Positions 54,906 to 63,956 of a DNA stretch of 64,000 nucleotides are shown here, in pieces. Origin of the DNA: Dromiciops gliroides (taxonomy: Eukaryota; Chordata; Mammalia; Microbiotheria; Microbiotheriidae). Under the pieces are notes generated by a model. It searched no databases, was not told where the DNA came from, and worked only from the letters and a program-made list of their open reading frames with translations. The translations under genes and the position numbers were made by a program. The stretch spans positions 34,097,857 through 34,161,856 of the forward strand of contig NC_057863.1 in the NCBI RefSeq assembly GCF_019393635.1, given 5' to 3'. How positions within the stretch are numbered: the stretch's first letter is position 1; each line of letters opens with the position of its first letter.

Positions 54906-55830
54906 GACCAATCAGTCAGTCAATCAATAAGCTTTTAAGCAGCTATTACGGGCCAGGGTCTCTCTATGGTAAGCACTGAAGATGTGAATAAGATCAAAAG
55001 ATAGTCCTTTCCCTAGAGGAGTTCACAATTTAATGGGGGAGACAATATGTCAATAAATCTGTACAAATAAGCTACAGGATAACAGGGAATAATTGAGAGG
55101 GAAGGCACTGGAATTGATAGGGGTTAGGAAAGACTTCTATGATTTTAGTTGGGATTTGAAGGAAGCCACCAAGAGGTGGAGATGAGGAGAGAGACTATTC
55201 CAGGTATGGGGAGGGGGCAGCCAGGAAAAATGCCCAGCGGTGAGAGATGGGAGAACAATACAGAAGCCAGGGTCACTGGATGGAAGAGTACACTCTGTGT
55301 CTATGTGGGATGGGGGATGGGGGGGGCGTGTACAGTATAAAAAGACTGGAAAGGGAGGTAGTGGGTGGTTGTGAATAGCTTTGAACTCCAAACAGAGGAT
55401 TTCATATTTGATTCTGGAAGTGATAGGGAGCCACTGAAGTTTAATGAACGTGTGTGGGGTGATGTGGTTGGTCCTGCATTTTAGGAAAATCAATTGGGTG
55501 GCTGAATGGAGAATGGTTTGGAATAGGGCAAGACTGAGGCAGGTTATTGGGAAAGTCCAGGCTAGGAGGTGATCAGGGCTTGCATCAGAGTGGTGGCAGT
55601 ATCACAGGAAAGAAGGGGACATATTAGAGAGATGTTATGAGGGTAGGGCACAGCGACAGATTTGATATGAGAGATAGGGAAGAGTCAAGGGTAACAGCTC
55701 TGTCATGAGCCTAGGCGACTGGGAGGATGATGGTACCCTTAAGAGTAATAGGGAAGTTTGAAAGATAACAAGATCAGTTTTAAACATATTGGGTCTCAGA
55801 TGACTAAGGGATGTTCAGTTTGGCATATCT
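54906..55830 (-). mobile_element. longest L2-like repeat copy
   Basis: It starts with the inverted L2 end (CAATCAATAAGCTTTTAAGC) and continues for about 900 bp through GGGATTTGAAGGAAGCCACC, GTCACTGGATGGAAGAGTAC, TGATAGGGAGCCACTGAAG, GAGATGTTATGAGGGTAGG and GGGTCTCAGATGACTAAGG. This order can be used to read the shorter copies at 7610, 22370, 42329, 51020 and 61540. Confidence 0.7.
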
Positions 55831-55929
55831 GGAAGGCAGTTGGAGATGTAAAGCAGGAGGTCGGCCAAGAGGTTAGGGTTGGATAAATAGATTTGAGGAT
55901 CATTAGCATAGAGGACAAAATAGGGTAAG

Positions 55930-56240
55930 TAGGATAAAATGAAATAATATTTGTAGATTGTTTTGCAAACCTTAAAGTGCAACATAAATGCTGACTATTA
56001 TTATTACTAACATTTCCACAGTAAATGCCAACAAGATAAAAAGTCATACAAAGTAATTTCAAGAGAGAGAAATCATGAACCATCTTGAAGGTGGGCATCA
56101 CGGGGCCATCAGATGGATTATTGGATTTAGAGTCAGAAAGGGGATTGAATCCAAACCCCTCATTTAACAGATGTGAAAGCTTAGGTGTGGAGAGCAGAGT
56201 GACCTGCCCCAATTCACACAACTAATAAGTGATTACAAGA
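55930..56240. mobile_element. MIR tip and MIR3-like SINE
   Basis: 55930-56010 (TTTGCAAACCTTAAAGTGC) and 56065-56235 (CATCAGATGGATTATTGG, CCCTCATTTAACAGATGTGA). Confidence 0.6.
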
Positions 56241-56299
56241 GTGGCCCACGAGCTGTACTCTGAAGGTGGCCAGGACTTCTGAGAGGTGGAGGTGAGGAG

Positions 56300-57060
56300 A
56301 GGGTATATCCCAGACATTCTGATTAAATGTTCATTTCATTTGAAATAAAATCATGGGTTACTGAAATAATAACCAATTGATGTTTTGTCCTTATGAGCTA
56401 ATTGGCAAGGAAAGGAAATCCGGAGAAGTCAAGGAAATCTACAGAGTCCTGGCAAATTGGGTAAAATAAATAAATAAATAAATAAATCAGAGTTTCAAGC
56501 ACCCTCCCTCACTTTCTTGTCAAACATCAAAGGAATGGAAATGAATCTAGGAGGTCAGCATTCATGAATCAAGTTTCCTCCTGATAGTTTTTTTTTATAG
56601 GCCTATAACAAAGCGGAGCCCTGAAAATTGTGGTAGGTAATGAGAATTTTGACAGACCCTTTAACTACGTGAAACTTGGAGGTGCCGCTATAATTCTGCT
56701 GCTTCCAATGAAAATTTCAAGTGTTTTCATTAGGTACAACAGCTGTTTCTATTACAAATAACAGATCTCAGAGGTAGTGATGTTGATACCAACTTCTAGA
56801 GGGTTTAAAATGAGCACATAGTATAGCTCGTACAATTACGGTTTAAAAATTTTTTTCTTTTCCTTTTTGCACATGCAAATGAACTCTATTGCACTAAGAG
56901 GAAATTACTTACTTGCTCCTGGAATTGTCTGAAAGTGATACTCAAATCCTTGGTAGATTCACATTAACCAAATTAAAAGCCCTTGGGAGAAATTGGACTC
57001 CCTGCTCTTTCTAATCTGCAGCATCTTCCCACAGACATTATAGGAACCTTTGTTTGGAAG
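56300..57060. other. repeat-poor block, candidate conserved non-coding element
   Basis: Apart from a short (AATA)n at 56464-56487 I see no repeat. It carries an octamer ATGCAAAT (56873-56880) and AT-rich TTACAAATAACAGATCTC. No open frame of note. A conserved enhancer is possible, not shown. Confidence 0.45.
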
Positions 57061-57541
57061 CCTGCGTTTGTTATTAGGGCTCTTGGGGAGATGGCCTGTT
57101 TACCAGTGAGGCCCTCAAGTCACCTGCTGGTGGGAGGTGGGGTGGCCCTGTGAGCTCACATGAGTTCCTGACTTCTCTACCCTTTTTGCCTCTGCCCTGT
57201 CCCCGACTCTCAGGGGTGTACTCAAGTTTGTTAAATGCAAGGACTGGGAATGGGCTGTTTATTCCAGTTTCTCCCAAATGTGACACAAGGTAGGAGCTCA
57301 GAATTCTGCTTTACCACCAGTGGGAAGTAGGAGATCCTAGCCCTGAGGACTTGGCAGATGGCCTCACCTAGGAAGGGGTGGCCAGGGTTGACCTACCTCA
57401 CACACAGGCAGGTTGGATGGATGCTGACTGGGTTATGGTCTCAGGATTGCTCTAAAGAGACCTGCTGCTTCTCCAAATCCTTTTCCCAAGACTGATGGCT
57501 GAAATCCCATGATTGCAATTGAACTTAACTCATTTAAGTTA
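57061..57541. other. unclassified sequence
   Basis: No gene or repeat family is recognised. Confidence 0.45.
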
Positions 57542-58151
57542 TGTAACGATTGGAATGACGCCACCTGCTGGAGACTTACTGTAGAAGAGTTCCACCCATG
57601 AAGCGAAGGTCTTTGAGGGCAAGACCAGGAGTCTTTTCTTTGGCATCAGGAAGTGATGTTGGGTAGTGGGAGGAGGAAGGAAGAGACTGGCGCTCAGTCT
57701 CGGGCGCTCTTTCCTGGGGACTCTGGCGGAGAAGGGAGCTAGAAATGTGCTCTCCCTTTAATAGATAGGAATCTAGGCCTTTCTCTCTCTCTTTACCAAA
57801 TTCTAGCTAGTCTAAAATATCTAATGAGTGGTCGCCAATAAATTATAAGCTTTAGCAAGAGTTAGGCTTTTAAGCATTTATTAAGGAGAATAAGAATTTG
57901 GTAAAGAGAGAGAAAGGCCTAGATTCCTATCTATTAAAGGGAGAGCACATTTCTAGCTCTCTTCTCTGCCAGAGTCCCCAGGAAAGAGCGCCAGACCGAG
58001 CGCCAGTCTCTTCCTTCCTCCTCCCACTACCCAACGTCACTTCCTGATGCCAAAGAAAAGACTCCTGGTCTTGCCCTCAAAGACCTTCGCTTTATGGGTG
58101 GAACTCTTCTACAGTAAGTCTCCAGCAGGTGGTGTCATTCCAATCGTTACA
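57542..58151. mobile_element. palindromic LTR: two inverted LTR copies fused
   Basis: The 610-bp unit has inverted ends TGTAACGATTGGAATGAC and GTCATTCCAATCGTTACA. It is flanked by the 4-bp duplication GTTA (57538-57541 and 58152-58155). The left arm (57542-57804) is an LTR in plus orientation, cut off at ACCAAATTCT. From there the text is the same LTR family in minus orientation, lacking only about its last 15 bases. The junction sits on AAATTCT, shared by both parental sequences. The arms differ at only a handful of sites. Both outer ends are U3 ends. Confidence 0.9.
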
Positions 58152-58209
58152 GTTAATAATTTTAATTTCCGGTAGAAAATACAACTAACCCGGGGTGGGG
58201 GGGGGGCAG

Positions 58210-58735
58210 GGACTTGATATTGGAAACCCAGTGGAAAGAACACTGGTATTGGCATCAGAGGAGGCAGGTTCAAATTCCAGCCCTGATACTTAGTACTTGA
58301 ATGACCCTGGGCTGCTAGGTGGTGAGGAGGATAGAGTCTACTGGCCCAGAGGCAGGAAGACTCATCTTTCTGAGTTCAAATCTAGTCTCAGATTACTCTA
58401 GCTATATCACCCTGGGCAAGTCACTTAACCTCTATTGCCGTAATCTGCTGGAGAAAGAAATGGCAAACTACTCTAGTATCTTTGCCAAGAAAACTCCCAA
58501 AGGGTTCACTAAGAACCAGACACCTGAATTAGATGACAACAATAACAGCAACAATCCTGGAGAAATCACTTCCTCTCTCATTTTTGCCATGAGTAGAATG
58601 AGGGGATTTCTGTGAGGTTTCTAGCTCTAAATTTATGCTCTTCTGGTCATAATTATTATCAGTCATTTCTGTGTGGATGAGTTTATAAGATTCATTTACG
58701 TATAAATGAGATTTTAAGATTATCACAGGGTTTTA
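58210..58735 (+). mobile_element. MIR fragment and composite tRNA/RTE-tailed SINE
   Basis: 58210-58310 is a MIR piece (GGAAAGAACACTGGTATTGG). 58313-58540 is the composite SINE (GCTGCTAGGTGGTGAGGAGG, GAGAAAGAAATGGCAAACTAC, CTTTGCCAAGAAAACTCCC). 58560-58650 is a further MIR tip. Confidence 0.7.
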
Positions 58736-58885
58736 AGAGATGGAGAGGTCCTTAAAGATTGTGTAGTCCTACGCTTGCATTTTAAGGATGAGAAAGTGTG
58801 GGCCCAGAGGGGATAGATGACTTGCCCAGTCACAAGGCAGGAAATGATGCAGAGGAATCAAAAGCCTTTTCCTCTCACTCCAAAT
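58735..58885 (+). mobile_element. MIR3-like fragment
   Basis: GGATGAGAAAGTGTGGGCCC and GATGACTTGCCCAGTCACAAGG. Confidence 0.6.
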
Positions 58886-59114
58886 TCAGTGTTCATCTCA
58901 CTTTGCCATGATAGCTCATCTTTTCCTGAGAGTGCATTTGACATGAAGGAGGAGAGAAGTTGAAGTCCTTGAGCACTGCAGGTGGGTAGGACAGGGGTAT
59001 CACCAGTGGAAAAGAGAGGGGCATAGGCCAGGAGGCTGGAGGTGTCAAAGCCCAACTTTATCTACTTCAGGTTTAATGCTTTCAATGGTCCCGAGCCAAG
59101 GGTGGGGTCCATTT

Positions 59115-59117
59115 TGC

Positions 59118-59152
<35 letters not shown>

Positions 59153-59480
59153 TATCAACAAGCATTTTTAAAAGACCTACCAGGTACCAGGCATGGTGCT
59201 AGGAGCTAGAGACTAAAATAGCCTGCAATATCCAGCTAATGGGAAATCTAGGCACCAGTCTCTCAAAGGGTTAAGGGACAGTCACAGAGATGGGCCAATT
59301 GAGAGGATAATGGTACAAGATATCAAAGGATCAATCAATCAGCAAGCATTAATTAAGTGCCTGCCCTGTGGGAGGTGTTGGTGATATGAGGAAAAAAGCA
59401 AAAACAAACCCTGTTCTCAAGGATCTTACATTCTAAAAAGAGACACAACACAGGTACATAGTTATGTACAATACAGATAT
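59115..59480 (-). mobile_element. two L2 3' ends, the first with (AATC)n
   Basis: 59117-59152 is an (AATC)n array directly joined to CAACAAGCATTTTTAAAAG and ACCAGGCATGGTGCTAGG. A second L2 starts near 59331 (CAATCAATCAGCAAGCATTAATTAAG). Confidence 0.75.
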
Positions 59481-60600
59481 GAAGTGTTGGTGGGGGGAAG
59501 GAGGACAGGGAGAAATCCTTGCACAGACTCTCTGTTTCTCTCAACTAAAGTTGGTGACATCTCCAAAGGCACATTCCTGAAACACCTTTCCTACCTAATG
59601 GCCAAGGATGCCAGTGGTTGTATCTCACTCTGGTCACAGAGATCTCTGCCCTTGCTCTTCCTTCATCCTTTGCCCAACTCCCTACTTCCTCTTCTCCAGA
59701 CCATTCTGAACACATTTCCAATCGAGTCTATCTTCCATCGCTTCAACCATGCCCCCTTCAATCCTTCGGGCCACATATGTTTCTACCTCTTGGTCTGAAT
59801 GAACTTCCCAGCCATCATCCTCAGATTTTTGTAGAGCCTTTAATATTTCTCTCTTCTTTACCCCAATCACTTCCTTCCTTGTATTTATTTATTGGTGGCT
59901 ATGCTACATCTCAAAGGATGGTGAGCTGCAAGGGTCCTTGGAGACCCCCCATAGTTTAGAGAAGACATGCTTAACAGTTGAGCTCATTTAGAAGCAGCTG
60001 CATGATAGACACAGGTTGACCATGTTGGATCCCCAAAGATCCTGCAGGAAATTCAATGCACTTGGCTCCGAGGGGCTTTTGCGTCAGATTTCCCCTGAAA
60101 TGAGTTTTAGGAATCTTCAATTGGGAATAGACAAGGACACATAAGGACTTTGTAGCCTTAAAATAGAGAGCGAGTCTCTGATGGAGACACTAGAAATGTC
60201 AGGAAATACAGTTCAAAGTGTAGAACTGAGCTGGATAGCTCTCGTCAGCTGGGGGTGACCGTGTTCTGTGTTCTAAAGAGCTTGGCATCTGGGGCAAGGA
60301 CTCTTCAGGAGAGAAAAGCCCCTTTTAGCCGAGAAGCTGAGAAATAGAAATATCACTCCTTATAGAAACAAAAAACATATCTGGCAACAGTTGTTTTCCT
60401 TGAAAGGTTTTTCCTCCAGCCTGATCCTTGGGTTTGTTAGGGTTTTTGATTTTCTAAGAATTGGATGAAGAAAATCCTACATGGTTTTGATCTAAAGGGG
60501 TTTTGGTACATCCCACTTCCCCTCCCAGGAGGAAGAGCCAGGACTCTGACTGAAGCAAGAAGCTGAGAGCAGAGCAGAAAGGATCTCTGGATACGATAGT
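59481..60600. other. unclassified sequence
   Basis: No gene. A 113-codon frame (59618-59959) lacks any recognisable domain. Confidence 0.45.
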
Positions 60601-60950
60601 AGAGTATGATATATGTATATGCATAATATAGCAAACCATATTACATATTGTATAATATAATATGATAATATAATATAACATAATGTATTCTAATATAACT
60701 ATACTATAGCAGTATATTTATACATATACACATATGTGCCCATGTTGATATCATACCGTACCATGCCATTCTATGTTCTAGTGTAAACATCTAAAGGAAG
60801 CCCCTCTCAGTCTCCCTGTCACTAGTGCTCTTCTTCTGGGATTACTTTCTATTTCCACTATATAGACATGCATACATATGTTTATACTGTACAACACTAC
60901 ACTACACTATGTGAAACTATACAGTACATTACTATGCTCTGCAATACTAT
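60601..60950. repeat. AT-rich (TATAA)n-like tract and (ACTAC)n
   Basis: 60640-60720 is almost only A and T (ATAATATAATATGATAATAT). 60890-60912 has ACAACACTACACTACACTA. Confidence 0.7.
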
Positions 60951-61185
60951 AGGTGTTACAGTGGATAGAATGCTGGGCCTGGAATCAGGAAGACTTGAGT
61001 TCAAATTCAGCCTCAGATACTAGCTGTGTGACCCTGGGCAAGTCACTTAACCTCTATTTGCCTTAATCTGCTGGAGAAGGAAATGGCAAGCTACTCCAGT
61101 ATACTTGCCAAGAAAACCCTCTGGACAGTATTGATGTACTATAGTCTACAGGGTCACCAAGAATCAGAGATGACTGAACAAGAAA
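60951..61185 (+). mobile_element. composite tRNA/RTE-tailed SINE
   Basis: GTGTTACAGTGGATAGAATGC, CTGCTGGAGAAGGAAATGGC and AGAGATGACTGAACAAG. About 40 unrelated bases (61120-61150) sit inside the tail. Confidence 0.75.
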
Positions 61186-61319
61186 ATACTGTGTAATAGT
61201 AACCTATATAAGTACATAGTATACTATGTTATGGAAACCATAGAGTATTATACACCTAGTACAAATGTGTATACATGGATGGATATTGAGAACGGAAGGT
61301 CACCCCAAAAGGGGGTCAC

Positions 61320-61480
61320 AAGGGGGAAGCTAGGTGGCACAGTGGATAAAGCACCAGCCCTGACTTCTGGAGGACCTGAGTTCAAATGTGACCTCAGACA
61401 CTGGACAATTACTAGCTGTGCGGCCCTGGGCAAGTCACTTAACCTTCATTGCCCCACAAAAACAAAAATAAAAACAAAAA
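61320..61480 (+). mobile_element. WSINE1-like SINE
   Basis: AAGCTAGGTGGCACAGTGGAT to CCTTCATTGCCCCAC plus an AAACAAAAAT tail. The flanks AAAAGGGGG...CAC are a probable target duplication. Confidence 0.88.
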
Positions 61481-61539
61481 AGGGGGGGGCACTAGCAGCA
61501 GGGGTGACTGGGGGAGGCTTCCTTTAGAAGATAAGATCT

Positions 61540-61772
61540 ACACAGAGTCTTGATGGGAATCAGGGAAGCCAGGAGAAGGAGGTGAGGATGGAGAATATCT
61601 TGGGGATGGGGACCAGCTGGTGAATAAGCTCAGAATCTGGAGATGGATGAGGAACAGTAAGCAGGGCCTTCCTGGACAACACTTGTGTTGTAGGCAGGTG
61701 TGGGTTTAAGGCAACATAGTGTGTATCCTCACTATGCCAGTGAAATCACAGTCCAGGTTAAAAAAATGATCT
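61540..61772 (-). mobile_element. L2-like fragment and an old SINE 3' end
   Basis: 61540-61640 (GGAAGCCAGGAGAAGGAGG) follows the L2-like repeat. 61725-61762 (TGCCAGTGAAATCACAGTCC) is the 3' end of the old tRNA SINE. Confidence 0.5.
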
Positions 61773-61876
61773 GGTAGACATGCCTGATCTCATCTGATCT
61801 TGGACCCTGAGCAGCACTGGTCCTGGCCAATGCTTGGAGGAGAGAATGCCTGGGAAAACTGGGTACCATCATCTTT
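61773..61876 (+). pseudogene. 5S rRNA pseudogene (truncated internally)
   Basis: GTAGACATGCCTGATCTCATCTGATCTTGG, a stretch resembling GAGCAG...GGTCCTGG, and TGCCTGGGAAAACTGGGTACC follow vertebrate 5S rRNA in order. About 20 bases after the first seven are missing. The internal promoter region is mutated (GGAGGAGAGAATG), so it should be transcriptionally dead. A WSINE lands in the last bases of the 5S-like text. Confidence 0.82.
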
Positions 61877-62048
61877 CATTTATTTGCTTTTTATTTATTT
61901 ATTTTTTTTTGGGTAGAGCAATGAGGGTTAATTGACTTGCCCAAGGTCACACAGCTAGTAAGTGTCAAGTGTCTGAGGCCGGATTTGAACTCAGGTTCTT
62001 CTGAATCCAGGGCCAGTGCTTTATCCACTGTGCCACCTAGCTGCCCCC
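61877..62048 (-). mobile_element. WSINE1-like SINE inserted in the 5S pseudogene
   Basis: The duplication TACCATCATCTTT is at 61864-61876 and 62049-62061. The left tail is (TTTA)n. Confidence 0.94.
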
Positions 62049-62069
62049 TACCATCATCTTTTTAAAAAA

Positions 62070-62265
62070 GAGGAAGCATGGAGTAGCAGATTGAGAGGTG
62101 GCATCCATCAGGAAGACCTTGGGCTCACGCTATGCCATCCCAGTAGACTACTCCCTAAAGCTCTAAGTGACAAAGCAGGCACAGAGCTTCACAGTCCTGT
62201 CAGAAGAGGTTTCTCTCCAAGAGTTCCCTACACCAGTGAAATCATAAGTTCAGGCCTAAAAACCC
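62070..62265 (+). mobile_element. old tRNA-derived SINE, diverged
   Basis: GCATGGAGTAGCAGATTGAG head-like text and GAGTTCCCTACACCAGTGAAATC, the family's 3' end. Confidence 0.5.
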
Positions 62266-62294
62266 CAAAGGCTTTGTTTGTGGTAGAAACTTCC

Positions 62295-62333
62295 TTCTTT
62301 CTTTCTCTCTCTCTCTCTTTCTCTCTCTCTCTT

Positions 62334-62415
<82 letters not shown>

Positions 62416-62756
62416 TCCTTCCTTCCTTCTTTCCTTCCTTCCTTCCTTCCTTCCTTCCTTCCTTCCTTCCTTCCTTCCTTCCTTCCTTCCTTCCTTCCTT
62501 CCTTCCTTCCTTCCTTCCTTCCTTCCTTCCTTCCTTCCTTCCTTCCTTCCTTCCTTCCTTCCTTCCTTCCTTCCTTCCTCTCTCTCTCTCTTTCTTTCTT
62601 TCTGGGCAATGAGAGTTAAGTGACTTGCCCAGGGTCACACAGCTAGTAAGTGTTAAGTGTCTGAGGTCATATTTGAACTCAGGTTCTCCTGAATCCAGGG
62701 CTGGTGCTTTATCCACTGTGCCACCTAGCTGCTTCCTGCGCCACCTAGCTGCCCCA
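62295..62756 (-). mobile_element. WSINE1-like SINE with a ~310-bp microsatellite tail
   Basis: The SINE body is 62604-62756. Its tail, on the left, has become (CTTT)n then (CCTT)n over 62295-62603. Diverged target duplications TGGTAGAAACTTCC (62281-62294) and TGGTGGAAACATTCC (62757-62771) bracket body plus array. The tRNA-like end is partly doubled (GCCACCTAGCTGCTTCCTGC, then GCCACCTAGCTGCCCC). Confidence 0.9.
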
Positions 62757-63199
62757 TGGTGGAAACATTCCATTAGTACTGTTTTCCCTAGGCTGTTTCA
62801 TTAGCAGCATCCTCTGGCTGACAAGAAAAGGCGAACAAACGGGGTGGGAGGTGGTCTCAACTGAGAAGGAGCGGACCTGGAATAGCCTTGTCCAGAGCAC
62901 CTTCTCTGCGGTGCAGTGATAGGAGGTGGGGGTGGGTACGACTACACATTGTAAAGAACTGGCTGTGTCTTGGGGTCTCTACACAATTATGAAACAGCTG
63001 GATTGAAGTCCTTCCATCAAGACATCACTGAACTGGTTTTGGGAAGTTTCCCCGTAACTTAACAATTACCTTTGTGTAGTAAAGAAAAGAATGAAAACCT
63101 TATTAAAAGAAAGACTCTGAAGGAACAAAACAACCGGAGTGGAAGGAGATCATGAAAACGGACTATGCCTGAGTGTGTGATAATGAAGAAGCAGGAAAT

Positions 63200-63280
63200 C
63201 GGAGAGTAACCGTCTGCTGGAAAAGATCCGCCCCCTACTTGATGCCGGGGGCGGGCGCAGAGCTGGCCGGAGTAGCCGAG
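63200..63280. promoter_or_regulatory. small CpG- and GC-box-rich patch
   Basis: About seven CpGs in 80 bases in an otherwise CpG-poor window. GC boxes CCGCCCCC (63228-63235) and GGGGGCGG (63247-63254) form an inverted pair with an 11-base loop. It could be a promoter- or enhancer-associated fragment. It is too small for a CpG island. Confidence 0.4.
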
Positions 63281-63375
63281 GAACTTTTCCCCCAACTTCT
63301 TGGCAGATGTAACTGACCCTAAGGGGACACTGACTCACAGAGAGCAACGCCCTCTCTCCGCCAAGTCTTGTTTAC

Positions 63376-63459
63376 CTTCTGCATTTTATTCCACACCCGT
63401 TCTTTATCATTCCTTCTTCCTTCAAGGGTGTCCATAGCATCTGACATTAGCGACTGCAG
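63376..63459 (-). CDS. candidate coding exon, 84 bp, gene unknown
   Basis: On the minus strand, a pyrimidine-rich acceptor (TTTATCTTGCCTCCACAG) precedes 63459, and a donor AAG|GTAAAC follows 63376. The 84 bases between are open in only one frame: 28 codons, beginning LQSLMSDAMD and ending VWNKMQK. The other two frames have stops. The length is a multiple of three, so it would be a symmetric exon if phase 0 on both sides. The peptide is charged and helical-looking; I do not recognise the protein. An alternative acceptor CTGCAG six bases inside is possible. It is unrelated to the repeats around it. Confidence 0.45.
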
Positions 63460-63954
63460 CTGTGGAGGCAAGATAAAGATGATCAGGGTGGGATTCACAC
63501 CGAAATAACTTCTCTAAATGCACAGATTAAAACCTAATTAAAAAATCATTTGTACGCTGATGATTTTATTACTCAGCCGTCAGACGGGCAAGCGTAGCCA
63601 CCTCATATCTCCGCCTCAGCCGCTGCCGAGCGCTATTATTACGGATATAAAATATTGAACGCTGAGAAAATTCCCCAGAATATCCGTCCTCAACATATAG
63701 ACTTTAATGCAGGAAGTGTGAATGTTTTGTAAAAACAGATTTGGGCTGTAAAGAACCACGGCTGTACCGAAGTCTCTCGGGGAATGCTCTGCAGTACATG
63801 GATGATTTTTAGTATTTTCTCCCGAGGCTAATGTATCATAATTCTCAGCATCATGTAAAAGCTCACCAGAGGAAAACAGTAAAATTGAGATGTTTTTATT
63901 GCCTCTCAAAGGATGGAGCTCATTTAAGTTCTTTCCCTGCCTTTTTGTTTAAAA

Positions 63955-63956
<2 letters not shown>
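63460..63956. other. repeat-free, CpG-bearing sequence beside the candidate exon
   Basis: No repeat is recognised. It has several CpGs (TACGCTGATG, GCCGTCAGACGGGC, GCCGAGCGC). It includes the small inverted repeat CCGTCAGACGG (63577-63587). Likely conserved intronic or regulatory sequence. Confidence 0.45.

Noticed and set aside
2923..58151. A full provirus between the LTRs at 2923 and 57542
   Set aside because: They are 54 kb apart, each has its own 4-bp target duplication, and no viral genes lie between.
62016..62773. Open frames of 117-198 codons on both strands
   Set aside because: They are translations of the TTTC/TTCC array and the SINE beside it.
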